Shown piece by piece: positions 26,834 to 39,500 of a stretch of 64,000 bases of DNA (positions are counted from its first letter, which is position 1; each line of letters begins with the position of its first letter). Under the pieces are notes generated by a model. It searched no databases. It saw nothing but the letters and a program-made list of their open reading frames with translations, and was not told the origin of the DNA. The stretch is from Ramlibacter sp. (GTDB lineage: Bacteria > Pseudomonadota > Gammaproteobacteria > Burkholderiales > Burkholderiaceae_C). The stretch is from NCBI GenBank assembly GCA_019635435.1, contig JAHBZM010000001.1, positions 248,001 to 312,000 of the forward strand. The letters are read 5' to 3'. Position numbers and translations under genes: made by a program.

Positions 26834-27553
26834 TTATTTCTCGTTCGGATATTTCGGATAGAAAACTGCGTTCGGCGGCGGACAACTTTGGATGATGTAG
26901 CCTGCCCCTGCATAGAAATCAGGGTCGAACAATTCAATACCAAGTTGCCCACAGTACCGCTCCACCATTTCGAACGTGAGCCGGTCCTTGATTTTTCTTG
27001 CCTGGTATTTTTCAACCTCTTCAAATGCCAACCGATCGCCATGCTCGCCAAACTCCCACCGGCCTTCTTTGTGCGCGACTACCGATCGAGTCGGACATTC
27101 ATACATGATTCCGTGCCGTGTCACTTTCTCCGTCGCTCGACGACCGTCACGAAGTACGAACTGGACTGATCCGGGCTGCCCCGCCGGAACGTCATCAACC
27201 AGAATGACTGTTAGCGTGCGTATTTTTAGTTTTCCTGCCAAGTAGCTGGGGGCAGAATGCGCATCCCCACCGCGAAAACCATTCGGAATATACGCAGCCC
27301 AACTAGATTTCGTGCCTGAAACCAGATCTTTGCTACTGCGCACCGAAGTCAAGGGTAGCAGCGCATCCAATTTGCTTGCCAAGGTACCTTGTATGAATTG
27401 CTTCTTCACTTGCCAAGATGATTCCCACATCTTCGTGATTTCATCTTTCCAAACAAACAATGCCTCTGCGAACTCGGCAGCTGGCATTTCAACAAAAGCC
27501 ATCTGGGTCGTCACGGGCGCGTACCGCCTGAGAAAAAATTCTGAATTTCGCAT
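26834..27553 (-). CDS. cdiI: predicted CDI immunity protein (cognate to the CdiA C-terminal toxin)
   Basis: A 239-residue soluble protein with no signal peptide, beginning MRNSEFFLRRYAPVTTQMAF and ending PKYPNEK. Its ATG is three bases after the TAA of cdiA, the hallmark position of CdiI, which binds and neutralises the incoming toxin from sister cells. The DNA is as AT-rich as the toxin-coding end of cdiA, as expected for a pair exchanged together. The family is not recognisable to me. Expressed from the cdiBAI transcript or from a promoter inside cdiA. Confidence 0.75.
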   Translation of the reverse strand: MRNSEFFLRRYAPVTTQMAFVEMPAAEFAEALFVWKDEITKMWESSWQVKKQFIQGTLASKLDALLPLTSVRSSKDLVSGTKSSWAAYIPNGFRGGDAHSAPSYLAGKLKIRTLTVILVDDVPAGQPGSVQFVLRDGRRATEKVTRHGIMYECPTRSVVAHKEGRWEFGEHGDRLAFEEVEKYQARKIKDRLTFEMVERYCGQLGIELFDPDFYAGAGYIIQSCPPPNAVFYPKYPNEK

Positions 27554-27556
27554 CGA

Positions 27557-30500
27557 TTAGTTCACCGTCCGTAGAATCACAATTGCATTTGGATCGTTAC
27601 TCAATGTCCGTGTCGCATGACCAGTTGCACGCGTTGACGAAGTTGTGTCGTATTCAATTGTGATGCGCCGACCATTCGGCAAGGTGGCTTGCACGTCGGG
27701 ACGGCAAATACCGACTCGACAAACCGCACTATCAACTTGCTGCTGATTTACTCGAATATCGGTGGCGTTGATGCTTTTTAGGTAATCTACATCAGCTTGC
27801 ATAGCGGCGTTTTGTGTTGAGCTATTCCCAACCGTTCGGCCTAGAGAATCCCTCACAGGAGGCGCTACCGGGTTAACGTTAATGTCCTGCGGCAGCCTAG
27901 TTCCTGCTGCGGTTCCATTGCCAACAATAACTTCATCGCCGGGACCAGCAATCTCTCTGATAACGTTCCGTTCAATTGGTGCAAGACTTTCTAACGTCAC
28001 CCCACCCCTTGCCCCAAGCGCTTCTCCGCTTGCAGTAGCCCTGATTCCGCCAGCAATAACCAACTCACCCGAAGCGCGGGTCGCCGTTATCACCGCGCGC
28101 GTTATGCGAATCACGCCTCCGGCCACCCCGAAAACCAGCAAGGCCACATCGTCAGGCCCCAGCCCGGGCTCAAGAATCTGCGCCTTTCCCAACGCGGTTG
28201 TCCTCGCTCGTTCCAGCGTTGCGCTATCGCATTGAGCTGGCGGCGTACAACCCAGCGCGCGCAGCTCGTTGTTGATCGCGTTGACCAGCGTTTGGCAACT
28301 AGTGCCAACACAGTTTTCAACCAGCGTCGCGAGCTGTACATCACGGGTTTGATCCAGATTGTTGAGTTCGGCAACACGGCGGCAAGCCGGGTTGTTGGCG
28401 TCTTGCGCGGCATAGCAGGCTTCGCGCGAACCTTTGAGCTCCAGTCGCTCTGGCTGGCTGAGGTAGTTATTAACTGTCGCATTCACTCCGGTGATGGCCC
28501 CGGCGGTTCCACCCGCCGCCGCGCCGATCGCGGTTCCCAATCCGGCAATGACGATTTGCTTCAAACCCAGAGGCAGGTCCGCATCGGCCAGGGCATCCCC
28601 AATCGTGGGGATCACGGTCTGGCTCACCCCCGCACCGACGGCGCCCGCCGTGCCGCCAGTCAGTGCCCCGATGACCATGTGGCCCGCCACGCGGCAGGGG
28701 CCGCTTTCCTTCCAGCAGGCCTTCTCCTCGGGCGTGGTGGCTTTGCGCTCCTGTTCGCTGGCAAAGTTGGCCCAGGCGGTGATCACCGCCGGCGCCGCTG
28801 CCTGCGTGATGGCCACGCCCGCGTTCATGCTGTCGCGCACGGCAGCGGCATCAAAGATGGGCTTGAGGCCTGTTTCCTGGTCGCCGGTTCGGGCCGCGGT
28901 GTTGCCCGCCACACCGGAGATGGCCGCCTGGGTGGTGCTGGCGGCGTTGCCGCTGTCGTTGCCGAAGCCGCCCGCGCCGATGGGCTTGCCGCCAATGACC
29001 TTGTTGTCCGCATCCTTGAGCGGATTGCCGGCCATGTCATGGGGCGCGCCGGAGTAGCCCACGGTCAGGCTGGCCGCATTGGCGTTGTAGTTGGCGCTGT
29101 TCTGAATGTCGGTGGTGGTCAGCGTGCCGCCCGTGGCAAAAGCATTGGCGCCAGCTTGCACCGCGGCGTCGGTGCTGGTGATGGCGCCACCTTTCAAGTC
29201 GGTATTGCCAGCCACGCTGACCGTGAAGCCGCCGTCGCCTGCGCGGATGCCGCTTTGCTCCCCCACGCTTTGATAGTTGCTGTTGATGTTGGATTTGCCG
29301 CCGCTGACGCTCACGCTGGAGGCCCCCGCGCAGATGGGCGGCGGGCAGATGGTGACGCCAAAGCCGCTGCTGCTTTGCTTTTCGTCGAACTTGGCGGTGT
29401 CTTGCAGACTTTCGATGCTGAGATTGCCGCCAATCACCGCTGTGACTGTGTGGGCCGCCACCACCGCGCCTTGCAACGTAGTGTCTCCACCGCTTTGGAT
29501 GTGAACTGCATTGCCTGCCGTGACCTGAGTGTTCACATGGGTCACATCGCTGCCGTCTGAATTTCCCCGGCTGCTGCTGGCGCTGGCGCTGAAGCTGACA
29601 CCGTTGGTCTGGGCACCAAAATTGATGCCTACCCCGATGCTGGCGGAGCTACCCGTGTTCTGGGTGTGCTGCTCGCTGGTGTCTTGCGCGGCCAACAGGT
29701 TCACTTTGCCGTCAGCCAGCAGGTTGGCGGTGCCGCCCGCACTGATCTGGCTGCCGCGCACCGTCAGGTCGCTTGCATCGCCTCTGCCTTGGGCTGCAAT
29801 GGTGACATTGCCACCCGCGGCTACGGTCGACCCCGCCGAAGTGTCGCTGTGCCCTTGAGAGTTGCTTTGGCTCTTTTGTGTGCCCAGGCTGATGTTGATG
29901 CCGATGCCCCCGACATGGGTCGGATCCTGGTTCAGGGCCCCCACGGCTTTGTCCACGGCGTCCACCGAAGCGGCGACAGCCAGCGCCTGCATGCGGGCGT
30001 CCTTGCTCTTGCCCGCCTGTTCGGTCATGCTGCCCACGGTCTGCACAGCGCTCAGAATGGGATTGCTGACAGTGACCGCGATGCCCGTTTGCTTGAACTT
30101 CTGCTCGGTCTCGCTGCTGGCGGTTTCCCGCGCTTCAGTGATGCTCACGGTCTTGGCCGTGATGTCGATGTTGCCTTGCGGGGTCATCACATCGCTGCCC
30201 ACCTGGGTGTAGGTGTTGCCGGCACTGATGCTGACGTTGCCGCTCAGGCTGCCCACGGTGCTGGCTGCCGCATGGGTGGCAGTGTTGTCTGCTTCATTGG
30301 ACAGCTCGCGCTTGCCAAAGCTCAAACCACCCAGGGCACCAAAGCCGCTCTTTTTCTCTTCAAAGAAGCTGCTGCTGGTCAGGGTTTCCGTGGCCGCCGA
30401 AAGGTTCACGTCGCGGCCCGCGCTCAACGTGGTTTGCGTGTCGCTGACCACGCCCGAGCCCCGGATGTTGATGTCTGTGCCAGCGTCCAGGATCACGGCC

Positions 30501-33500
30501 CGGCCACTGACAGTGCTGCCTTCGGCCAGGGTGGCCTGGCTGGCACTGTCGCGCTGCAGGCTCTGGCTGGACAGGAAGCCCTTGCTGGCGCTGAAATATT
30601 CATTATCGGTACTGTGCTCGGTCGTGGCGTTTTGCAGGGCAATGTTGCCGCTGGCGGTCAAGGTGGCGGCGCCTTCATCGGCGCTGACGAGGGCGCCGGT
30701 GGCCTTGATGTCTCCACCCGTGGCCGTCAGGCTGAGGTTGTTGCCCGCCGTGAAGCTGCCCCCCGTCAGCGTTTCGTCGGCCTTGGCTACACGTTCGTAG
30801 GTCCTCTTGCTGACACCCTGCTGGTCAATGCTCAGGCTGTCCTTGACGGCTTCGATGCTGATGTTCTGCGCGGTGACGCTCAGGTTGGTGGTGGCGTTGA
30901 CGTTGGTGCCCTTGAAGGCTGCATCACCGGTGGCCACCAGGGTCACGGTGTTGCCGCTCAAGCTGCTGAGTTGCTGGGTGGTGCTGGCCACCTCGTAGTG
31001 CCCGGTGCGCCCCTGCGTGGTGCCGCCGGCCCCGCCCAGCGGGATGTTCAGCGTGTAGCCGGTTTGCACGGCGTCGCTGGTGATGTTGCCGCCTGCGCTG
31101 ATGTTCAGGTTGCCGCTGGCGTTGACGCTGGCGCCTTGCAGGTTGATGTTGCCCAATGCAGCCAGCGTGACGCTGCCAGCGCTGACGGTGGCCACGCGGT
31201 CCACGTTGGTGCGGGTGCCTGTGCTTTCGCCGTTGGGGCCTTCGATGCTGGCGGTGCTGGTCTGCACGGTGGTGCGCAACAGGATGTCGCGCGCATTCAG
31301 GCTGATGCTGCTGGCGTTGCCCAGGCCCTGGATGACGCCGCCGGTGTTGTCCAGGGTCTGCGTGGCGCTCACGCTGATGACGTTGCCGCCCAGGGTGCCG
31401 CTGTTGCTGACGTTCTGGCCTTCCAGCGTGAGCTTGCCGTTGCCGGCGGCGGCGCTGCCGTTGGCAATGATGGTGCCGGTGTTGGTGATATTGGACCCCG
31501 GGCTGCGCAGGGTGACGTTGCTGCCGGCGATCAGGGCCCCGGTGGGGCTGAGGTCGCCGGCCACGGGCCGGCGCAGGTACACGGTGGGCACCAGCGCCAG
31601 CGTGGTGCTGCCGTCGGGCAGGGTGACGATTTTGGTTTCGAGCCAGACGATGTCGGTGGTCAGCGCGGCCATCTGTTCGGCGGTCAGGGCCACGCCGGGG
31701 GTGAGGTGGTAGGTCTGCGCAAACAGCACGCCGGCGTCCAGCAGGGCCTGGTATTCGTCCTCGGTGGAGGTGTAGTCGCCCAGGAAGCGGCGCCCGGTCA
31801 GCGCGAGGATCTGGTCGTCAATCAGGCGCTGCTCGGCAAAGCCGTCGCCATAGCGCTTGAGGGTGCGCTCGGGGTCCAGGTTGAGCTGGGTCAGGAAGTA
31901 GTCGGAGCTGACCCAGTTGCGGTAGTTGGTGAAGGCCGGGTCGGTTTCCACCAGGTAGCGCGCACCGGGCTGGGTGTTCAGGCGGAACAGCTGGTTGTTG
32001 GGCGCGCGCACGGCGCCACTCACGGTCACGGTGGTGTAGCCAGCGGCCTTGACCATGGCAGGCGCCACTTGCCTTGCGTTGGTGTTGACCGTGGCGGCCG
32101 GGGCCGGCAGCGCGGTAACGGCCGCTGCAAAGTTGGTCAGCGAGGTGGTGATGGCGGCCAGCTGGCCCGCGCGCACGCCTCCGGCGATCACGCTGCCGGG
32201 CAGGGCCGCTTGCGGCGCGGCGCTCAGGCTCGCGGTGATGGCGCCGGTGCCGGTGGGGGTGGTGCCCCCACCCGCGTTGACGGTGGTGTTGCCTGTGACC
32301 GGGCTATTGCCCGAACCGGTGGTGATCCCTGCCGGGCCACCGGGCCCGCCTGCGGTGACCGTGCCCGCGCCTGCCGGCGTGTTGCCCGTGCCCGGGGTAA
32401 CAGTGGCCGTGCCTCCCGCCGGGGCGTTGCCGCCCCCCGCCGTGACGGCGCCGCCACCCGTGACCTGCGCACCGGTGACCTGGGTGGTGCCCTGCGGCTG
32501 GCCCGCAGCGGTGGCGTCCACCTGCACCGCGCCGCCCGCGCCCGCCGTGGCATTGCCACCCTGGATCGCACCCGTGGTGCCGCCCGCCGTATTGGCACTG
32601 CGCGCGCCGCTGGTGCCGGCGCCAATGCTGCCGGGCACCACCGCCGTGGCGCCACCCACCGGCGTGCTGGTGCCGCCAGCGATCGGGGCGTTGGGGCTGC
32701 CACTGCTCTCAAACTGGAGGATGGGCAGGTCAAAGCTGGTCGTCACAGCGGCGTCAGGAATGGGCTGTGGCGCGCTGATGTCGCGGCTGTAGCTGTCGCT
32801 GAACCCGCCGTGGTAGACGCGGTGATTGAACACCATGGTGCCGGTGGTCGCGGTCTCCCGCGTGCCCTTGCTGGCCAGGTTTTGCAGCGCGCCGCCGTTC
32901 AGGTTGCCACCAGCCACGATGATGCTGTCGGTGTTGGTGCCGCCACCGATGCTGATGTTGCCGCCCGCAAGCACGGTGCCCGGGTTGCTCGCTGTCACCT
33001 TGGTCTCGGTGATGGTTTGGCCGGTGACCGTGGTTTCATACCAGTCGATCAGGGTGCGCGTGTTCAGGTCGGCATTGAAGGCGGTGATGGCCGTGCCAAG
33101 CTGCGTGTAAGAGGTGGCGGTGGCGGTGTTGTAGGCGTCGACACTGGTCCAGTAGGCACCGCAGGCGCCGGTGGTGTCCCGCACAAAAGAACCATCTTCC
33201 CCGCCAGTGAACACCATGCAGTCGCCGCCGGGTGAGGTGGGCGGAGTGCCCGGGGCGGTTACGTGCATCAGCGCCCAGATCGGGTCCGTGGTGGTGTAGG
33301 CGTAGTTGCACACGTAGCTGCCACCTTCGCCGCCCACGCCGTCAAACCCGCATTGCACGGCTGCGGGCTTGGGGTTGCCGCCAAAGGTGCCCAGCGGGTA
33401 GGTGGTGCTGGGCAGCACGTAATGGCCGCCGCTGTGGTCCACCCAGACCAGATCGGTCGCCTTGTACTTGGTGGTGTCACCGCTGGGTGTGATGTACAGG

Positions 33501-36500
33501 CCATCTGCCGGTTCAGTGCGGCTTTGCGTGGCGGTGCTGAAGCCGGCGTTGGAGTTGGTCAGCGCGCCGGTGATGGTCAGGTTGCGCAGGGCGTTGAGGG
33601 TGGAGCCCTGATTGAGCGCGCTGCCGTTGATCTGGAGGTTGCCCAGGCTCATGACCAGTGCACCGTTGGTGTTGTTCAGCGTGCCGTTGACGGTCACGTC
33701 GCCGCTGCGCGAAGCGATGACGGCGCTGCCGCCCGCGCCAATGCTGTTGTTGGTGGTGCCGCTGATGGCGATGCTGTCGCCATAGATGCGCCCGGTGTTG
33801 TTCAGCGTGCCGGCGGTGATGCTGGTCTGCCCGGCCGTGCTGTTGATCAGGCCCGCGTTGTTGATGGTGCCGCTGGTGGTGAGCGTGGTGACCCGCGAGT
33901 CGATGACGGCACCGGCCTGGTTGTCGATGCCGCTGGCGCTCAGGCTCAGGTTGTTCTGGGCACTCACATGGCCCTGGTTGGTGTAGCTGCCGGTGGTGGT
34001 GATGCTCAGGTCGCCATTGGCGCTCACGGTGCCGCTGTTGGTGTAGTTGCCCTGCAGTTGCAGTTGCAGGGCTCCATTGCTGGCCAGCACACCGTCGGCG
34101 CTGAACTGGGGCACCAGCAGGCTCAGGCGCTGCTGTGCGTCGGCGCGGCCGCCGGTGTTGGTCATGGACGGCGTGTCGATGGTGAGCACGCTGCCCGCGA
34201 TCTGGCCCTGCGCGTTGTTGAGGCTGCTGGTGGCACGCACGGTGGTGTCGCCCAGGCCCACGATCGCGCCATTGGTGTTGTTGATCGTGCCGGCGGTGAT
34301 GGTGGCGTTGCGCCCGGCCAGCAGGCCGGTGGTGTAGGCTCCGTTTTTGGTGTTGCTGTTGTCGATGGCCGTGGCGGTGACGTTCAGGTCGCGCGCGGCA
34401 TAGACGGTGCCCGCGTTGCTGTTGTTCAGCGTGCCGGCGTTCACCGTCAGGTCGGCGCCGCTCAAAATGCTGCCGCCCTGGTTGTTCAGGGTGCCGCTGG
34501 TGGTGACCGAGCTGCTGCCCAGGCCCAGCAACGTGCCACCCTGGTTGTTGATGCTGGTGGACTGGGTGATGTTCAGGCCGCCATTGGCGCCGATGTAGCC
34601 GGCCTGGTTGTTGATGTCGCCGGCGGCGATGGTGATGGCGCCCTGGCTGACGATGCCGCGCGTGCTGCCGCTGTTGGTATTGGTGAGGCTGTTGCCCTGG
34701 GTGTTGATGCTGATGCCGCCCGTGCCGGATTCGATCACGCCCGCGTCGTTGTTCAGCGCCAGCGTGGTCATGGCCACCGAGTTGCTGCCCGAGATCACGC
34801 CCCCGCTGTTCAGCACCGCGCCGCCAATGGTCACGTTCTGGCCCGTCACCAGCCCGCCGGTGTTGGTCAGCGTGCCGCTGCCGGCGTGGGCCGTGGCGCT
34901 GGTGGCGCCCGAGATCGTGCCCGACTGGTTGTTGATGCCATTGGCCGTGACACTGGCGGCACCGGTGTTGGCAATGAGTTTGCCGCCCGTGTTGTTGACC
35001 GCGCCGCTCAGGCTGGCCGTGAGGTTGCGGCCGGCGGCAATGGTGTTGCCCGCGTTGTCCAGGCTGCCACCGCTCAGGCTGACATCAAGGGCCGCGCTCA
35101 CGGTGCCGGTGGCGTTGTCGATGACGGCACCGCTCACGCTGGCCGAGCCCTGCGTGCTGTAGATCTGGCCGCTGGCGTTGTTCAACATGCCGGTGCCAGC
35201 CGCCGCGGTCACCGTGCCATTGGCCGCGATCACGCCGCCCTGGTTGTTCAGGCCGTTGCCGCTGGCGCTGAGGGTACCGGTGGCCTGCAAGGTGCCGCCC
35301 TGGTTGTTGAGCAGGCCATTGCCGGCATCCAGAGTCAGGTTGCGCGCGGCGACCTGTTGGCCCGCCGTGCTGATGCCCTGGGCATGCACCGTGAGGTCGC
35401 GGCCAAACTGGTACTGCAGGCCAGCGGCGCCAAAGTCAAAGTTGGCGCCGTTGCCCAGCGTCAGATCGCGCCCGGCCAGGGCCTGTGCACCGGTGGTGGC
35501 GCCTGCGCCGGTACCGGTGGCCACGAGGTCGCGTCCGGCCAGCAGGCTGGCGTTGCTGATGTTCAGCGCGCCATTGCTCGCCACCACGCTGACATCGCCC
35601 GGGCTGGTGAGGCTGGCACGGGTGGCGTCGATGCTCGCGCCCGCGATGGCGACCGAGGTGTTGGCCGAGACCGTGGCATCCGTGAGGCCGACGGCGCCGC
35701 CCGACAGCGCCACGGACTGGTTGGCCAGCCATTGGCTGCCTGCCGCGTTGAACGCGCCGGTGCCCGCGTTGACCGTGATGGCCCCTGCTGCCTGCACAGT
35801 GGCCCGGTTGGCGTCCAGGCTCGTCGCCTGCGCATCCAGGGTGCCGCCGGCGGTCAGGTTGGCGTCGTTCAACTGCGCCGCGCCCGCGCGCAGCGTCATG
35901 CCCGCACCGCTCGCAAAAGTGGACCCGTTGGCGGTGAGCGCGCCACCCTGGGTGTTCAGGTCCAGCGCGCCGCCGGCCAGCACGCTGCCGGCCGCGTTGG
36001 TGTAGGAGGTGACGGCAAGCGTGGCATTGCCCGTCTGCGCGCTGATCTGCCCCTGGCTGTTGGTGAGCGCACCTGCGGCCAGATCAAGCTGCCCCCCGGC
36101 CAGCAGTTGCCCGCCGTTGTTGCCTACGGAGCCGGTAGCGGTGATGGCCAGGTTGTTGCTGGCTTGCACGGTACCGTTGGTGTTGGTCAGGCCGCCGGCG
36201 CCCACTACCAGGGTGGTGTTGCGGTTGCCCGCCACCAGGGCCGCCGTGTTGTCCACGCCGCTCGCGTTGACCGCAAGGTCACGCCCGGCCACCAGGCGCG
36301 CTTGCCCATTGAGCAAGGCGCCTGTGGCGTTGATCCGCAGGTCGTTGCCCGCCAGGATTTCGGAGCGGCTGTTGTCAACCGGCCCGTTGGCAGTCAGCGT
36401 CAGGTCGGTGGCGGCGTTGATCACGCTGCCTGCGTCGGTGCTGTTGACGCGGCTGTTGAGCAACTCGCCGGTGGTCAGTGTCAGGCTGGACTGGGCGCTT

Positions 36501-39500
36501 CGGATGGTGCCGCGCGTGTTGTCGGTGCGGGTGGCGGCGTTGGCCTGTGCCGCGTCCACCACCAAAGCGCCGTTGGAGGCGATGGTGCCATCCACATTGT
36601 TCAGGCCGGTGGCGCGAACCGTGGCCGCACCCACCGCCACCAGGCTGCCCGCCGCATTGGACAGCGCGGCCGCACCGGCGTTGGCGCTCAGGTCCGCGCC
36701 GGAGGCGATGGTCCCGCCGTCGTTGTTGAGCCCCTGGCCCTGCAGGGTGAGCGCGGTTGCGGTGCTGGCACTGGCCACCAAGCGGCCCGCAGCGTTGTTC
36801 AGCAAACCGCTGCCAGCGCTGAGGTTGAGGGTCTGGCCATCCACGCTGGCGTGGTTCAGATCGAGCCCCTGGGTGGCGGCGATGGCGGCGTTCCCACCTG
36901 CGGCGATGCTGGCCTGGCCCGCTGTCACCGCACCAGCCGAAGTCACGCTGAGGTTGCCCAGCACGTTGATGCGTGCCTGGCTGGCCTGCAGGTCGGCGGT
37001 GGTCAGCGTGGTGTTGCCGCCACTGGTCACGGTGGCGTTGCTCAGCGTGGTGGCGCCTGCGGTCAGCGTGAGGGACTGGCCGCTTTGCAGCGTGCCGCCG
37101 GTGCTGTCGGTCGCGGCGTTCGCGTTGGCCTGGACGGTGTTGACGGTGAGGTCGCCGTTGGCGGCGATGGTGCCGCCGCGGTTGTTCAGCCCGGTGGAGC
37201 GCAGGTCGGCCGCGCCCATGGCCTGGATGCTGCCGCTGGTGTTGGTGACGTTGCCGGTGCTGGCGTTGATGCTCAGGCCCGAGCCCGAGGCAATGGTGCC
37301 GGCGTCGTTGTTCAGGCCCTGGCTTTGCAGGCTCAGCGCGGTGCCGGTACTGGCCGTGGCAATCAGGCTGCCGGCGCTGTTGTTGAGCACGCCGCTGCCG
37401 GCATTGAGGTTGATCGTCTGCGCGCTGACGTTGCCGTGGTTGACGTCAATGCCCTGGGCCGCCGTGATGGCGGCGTTGCCGCCCGCTGCCAGGGCCACCT
37501 GGTCGGCCGTGACCGCGCCGCTGGAGGTGGCGCTGAAGTTGCCCAGCACGTTGATGCGCGCCTGGCTGGCCTGCAGGTCGCCGGTGGTCAGCGTGGTGTT
37601 GCCGCCGCTGGTGAGGGTGGCGTTGCTCAGCGTGGTGTTGCCCGCGGTCAGCGTGAGGGACTGGCCGCTCTGCAGGGTGCCGCCGGTGCTGTCGGTGGCG
37701 GCACTCGCATTGGCCTGGGCCGCGTTGACGGTCAGGTTGCCGTTGGCGGCAAGGGTGCCGGCCCGGTTGTCCAGGCCTGTGGAGCGGATGTCGGCTGCGC
37801 CTACGGCCAGAATGCGGCCCGCCGCATTGCTGAGGGTACCCGCCCCGGCATTGAGGCTCAGGTCGGCATTGGACGCGATGGTGCCGCCATCATTGACCAG
37901 GCCCTGCCCCTGAAGCATGACGGCCGTGCCTGTGGTGGCACTGGCCACAAGGCTGCCCGCCGCGTTGTTCAGCACCCCGTTGCCGGCGCTCAGCTGGAGG
38001 GTCTGCGCGCTGACGCTGGCCTGACGCAGGTCCACGCCCTGCGTGGCCGTGATGCTGGCCTGGCCGCCGGCCGCGATCGAGGCGCGGTCAGCCGTCACCG
38101 CGCCGTTGGCCGTGGCATTGAACTGGCCCTGGGTATTGATTTGCACCTGGCTGGCCTGCAGGTCGCCGGTGGCCAGCGTGGTGTTGCCACCACTGGTGAG
38201 GGTGGACGCCGTGAGCGTGGTGGTGCCGACGGTCAGGGCAATGTTCTGCGCAGCCAGCAACTGGGCGTTGCTCAAGGTGGTCGCGCCCGCCGTCAGCGCA
38301 AGGCTGCCCTGCGTGCTCATCAGCTTGCTGTTGTCACCCGTGAAGGCGCCGCCCTGGGTGTTGACGCTGACATTGCCGTCGGAAGCCAGCAGCCCGTTGG
38401 CGTTGTTCACCGCGCCGCCACTGAGGGCCAGCCCGGCCAGCGCCACCACGCGGCCGCCCTGGTTGTTGAAGTTCTGCAGCTGGGCGTTCAGGGCGCCCGT
38501 GGTCTCGATCACCCCGCCGGCGTTCGACAGGCTGGACAGCGGGCCAGTGGGCGCGCCCATGGTCAGCACATCGCGCGTGCTGATGCGCCCCTGGTCATTG
38601 ACCACCTGGCCGGCACTGGCGATGAGATTGATCGCGCCATTGGCGTCCAGCGTGCCACTCTGGTTGTCGAGCGAGGCGCCCGTCAGGCTCGCCTGGCCGC
38701 CCGCGACGATCCGGCCCGCGTTGTTGGTGATCGCTCCCTGGGTGGCGATGGAAACGTTGGTGCCTGCATGGGTGAGCGCCTGCGAAAGATCGACCGCACC
38801 AGTGGCGGTGATGGCAATGCCCTGGCCGGCCAGCAGGCCCGTGGTGGGCGTGGCGCCGGCCGGTGTGCTGCCTGCCAGGTTGATATTCGCGGCGTTGAGG
38901 CTGATGCCGCCGTTCTGGCTTTGCACCAGCGCGTTGGGTGCGGCCAGGTCACCGGCGCCCGCGTTGAGCGTGACCTGGCTCACGGCCCCGACGGTTGAGC
39001 CACTGGCGGCGATGCCGGTGGCCACCACGCTGGCCGTGTCGCCAGCCTGCAGCGAGGCATTGTTCAGCGTGGCCATGCCGGCCGAAGCAGTCACGTCCGC
39101 CCGGCCGCCCGCTGACAAGCTGGCGCCGGTCGCGGCCACCGTGGAGCCCGAAATCGCCAGTCGCTGGTTGGCCGTGAGAGTTGCGGCGTCGGCCGCGAGG
39201 GCCGCGCCGGCCTGGACGGTCAGCCCCTGAAGTGCCGAGAGGTTCGCCCCGCCCATGTCGATGGCGCCGCCTGAATTCAGCGCGGCGCCGGCACCTGCGG
39301 CGACCGTCGCACCGGCCGCCAGCATGCTGCCGCCCGTGATCTGGATGTCGCCCGCCTGCGGGCCTTGCGCCTTGAGGGTGGCCTGGCGGATGTCCAGCAC
39401 GCCCGAGGCGTTGAGGCCCAGGGTTTCGCCGGCCAGGACCGTGGCGCCCTGCGCATCGATGTCGGCCGCAGCGGCAGAGAGCCGGCCTTCGGTGGCCAGC

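Noticed and set aside
36427..38181. CRISPR-like array or satellite
   Set aside because: Units are 585 bp, coding and in frame; no short repeats with unique spacers.
33263..38998. A plus-strand open frame of about 1900 codons opposite cdiA
   Set aside because: It is antisense to the haemagglutinin repeats, lacks a start context, and its composition follows from the GC-rich repeated codons of cdiA. Similar long frames at 29666-33235 and 40193-42631 are rejected for the same reason.
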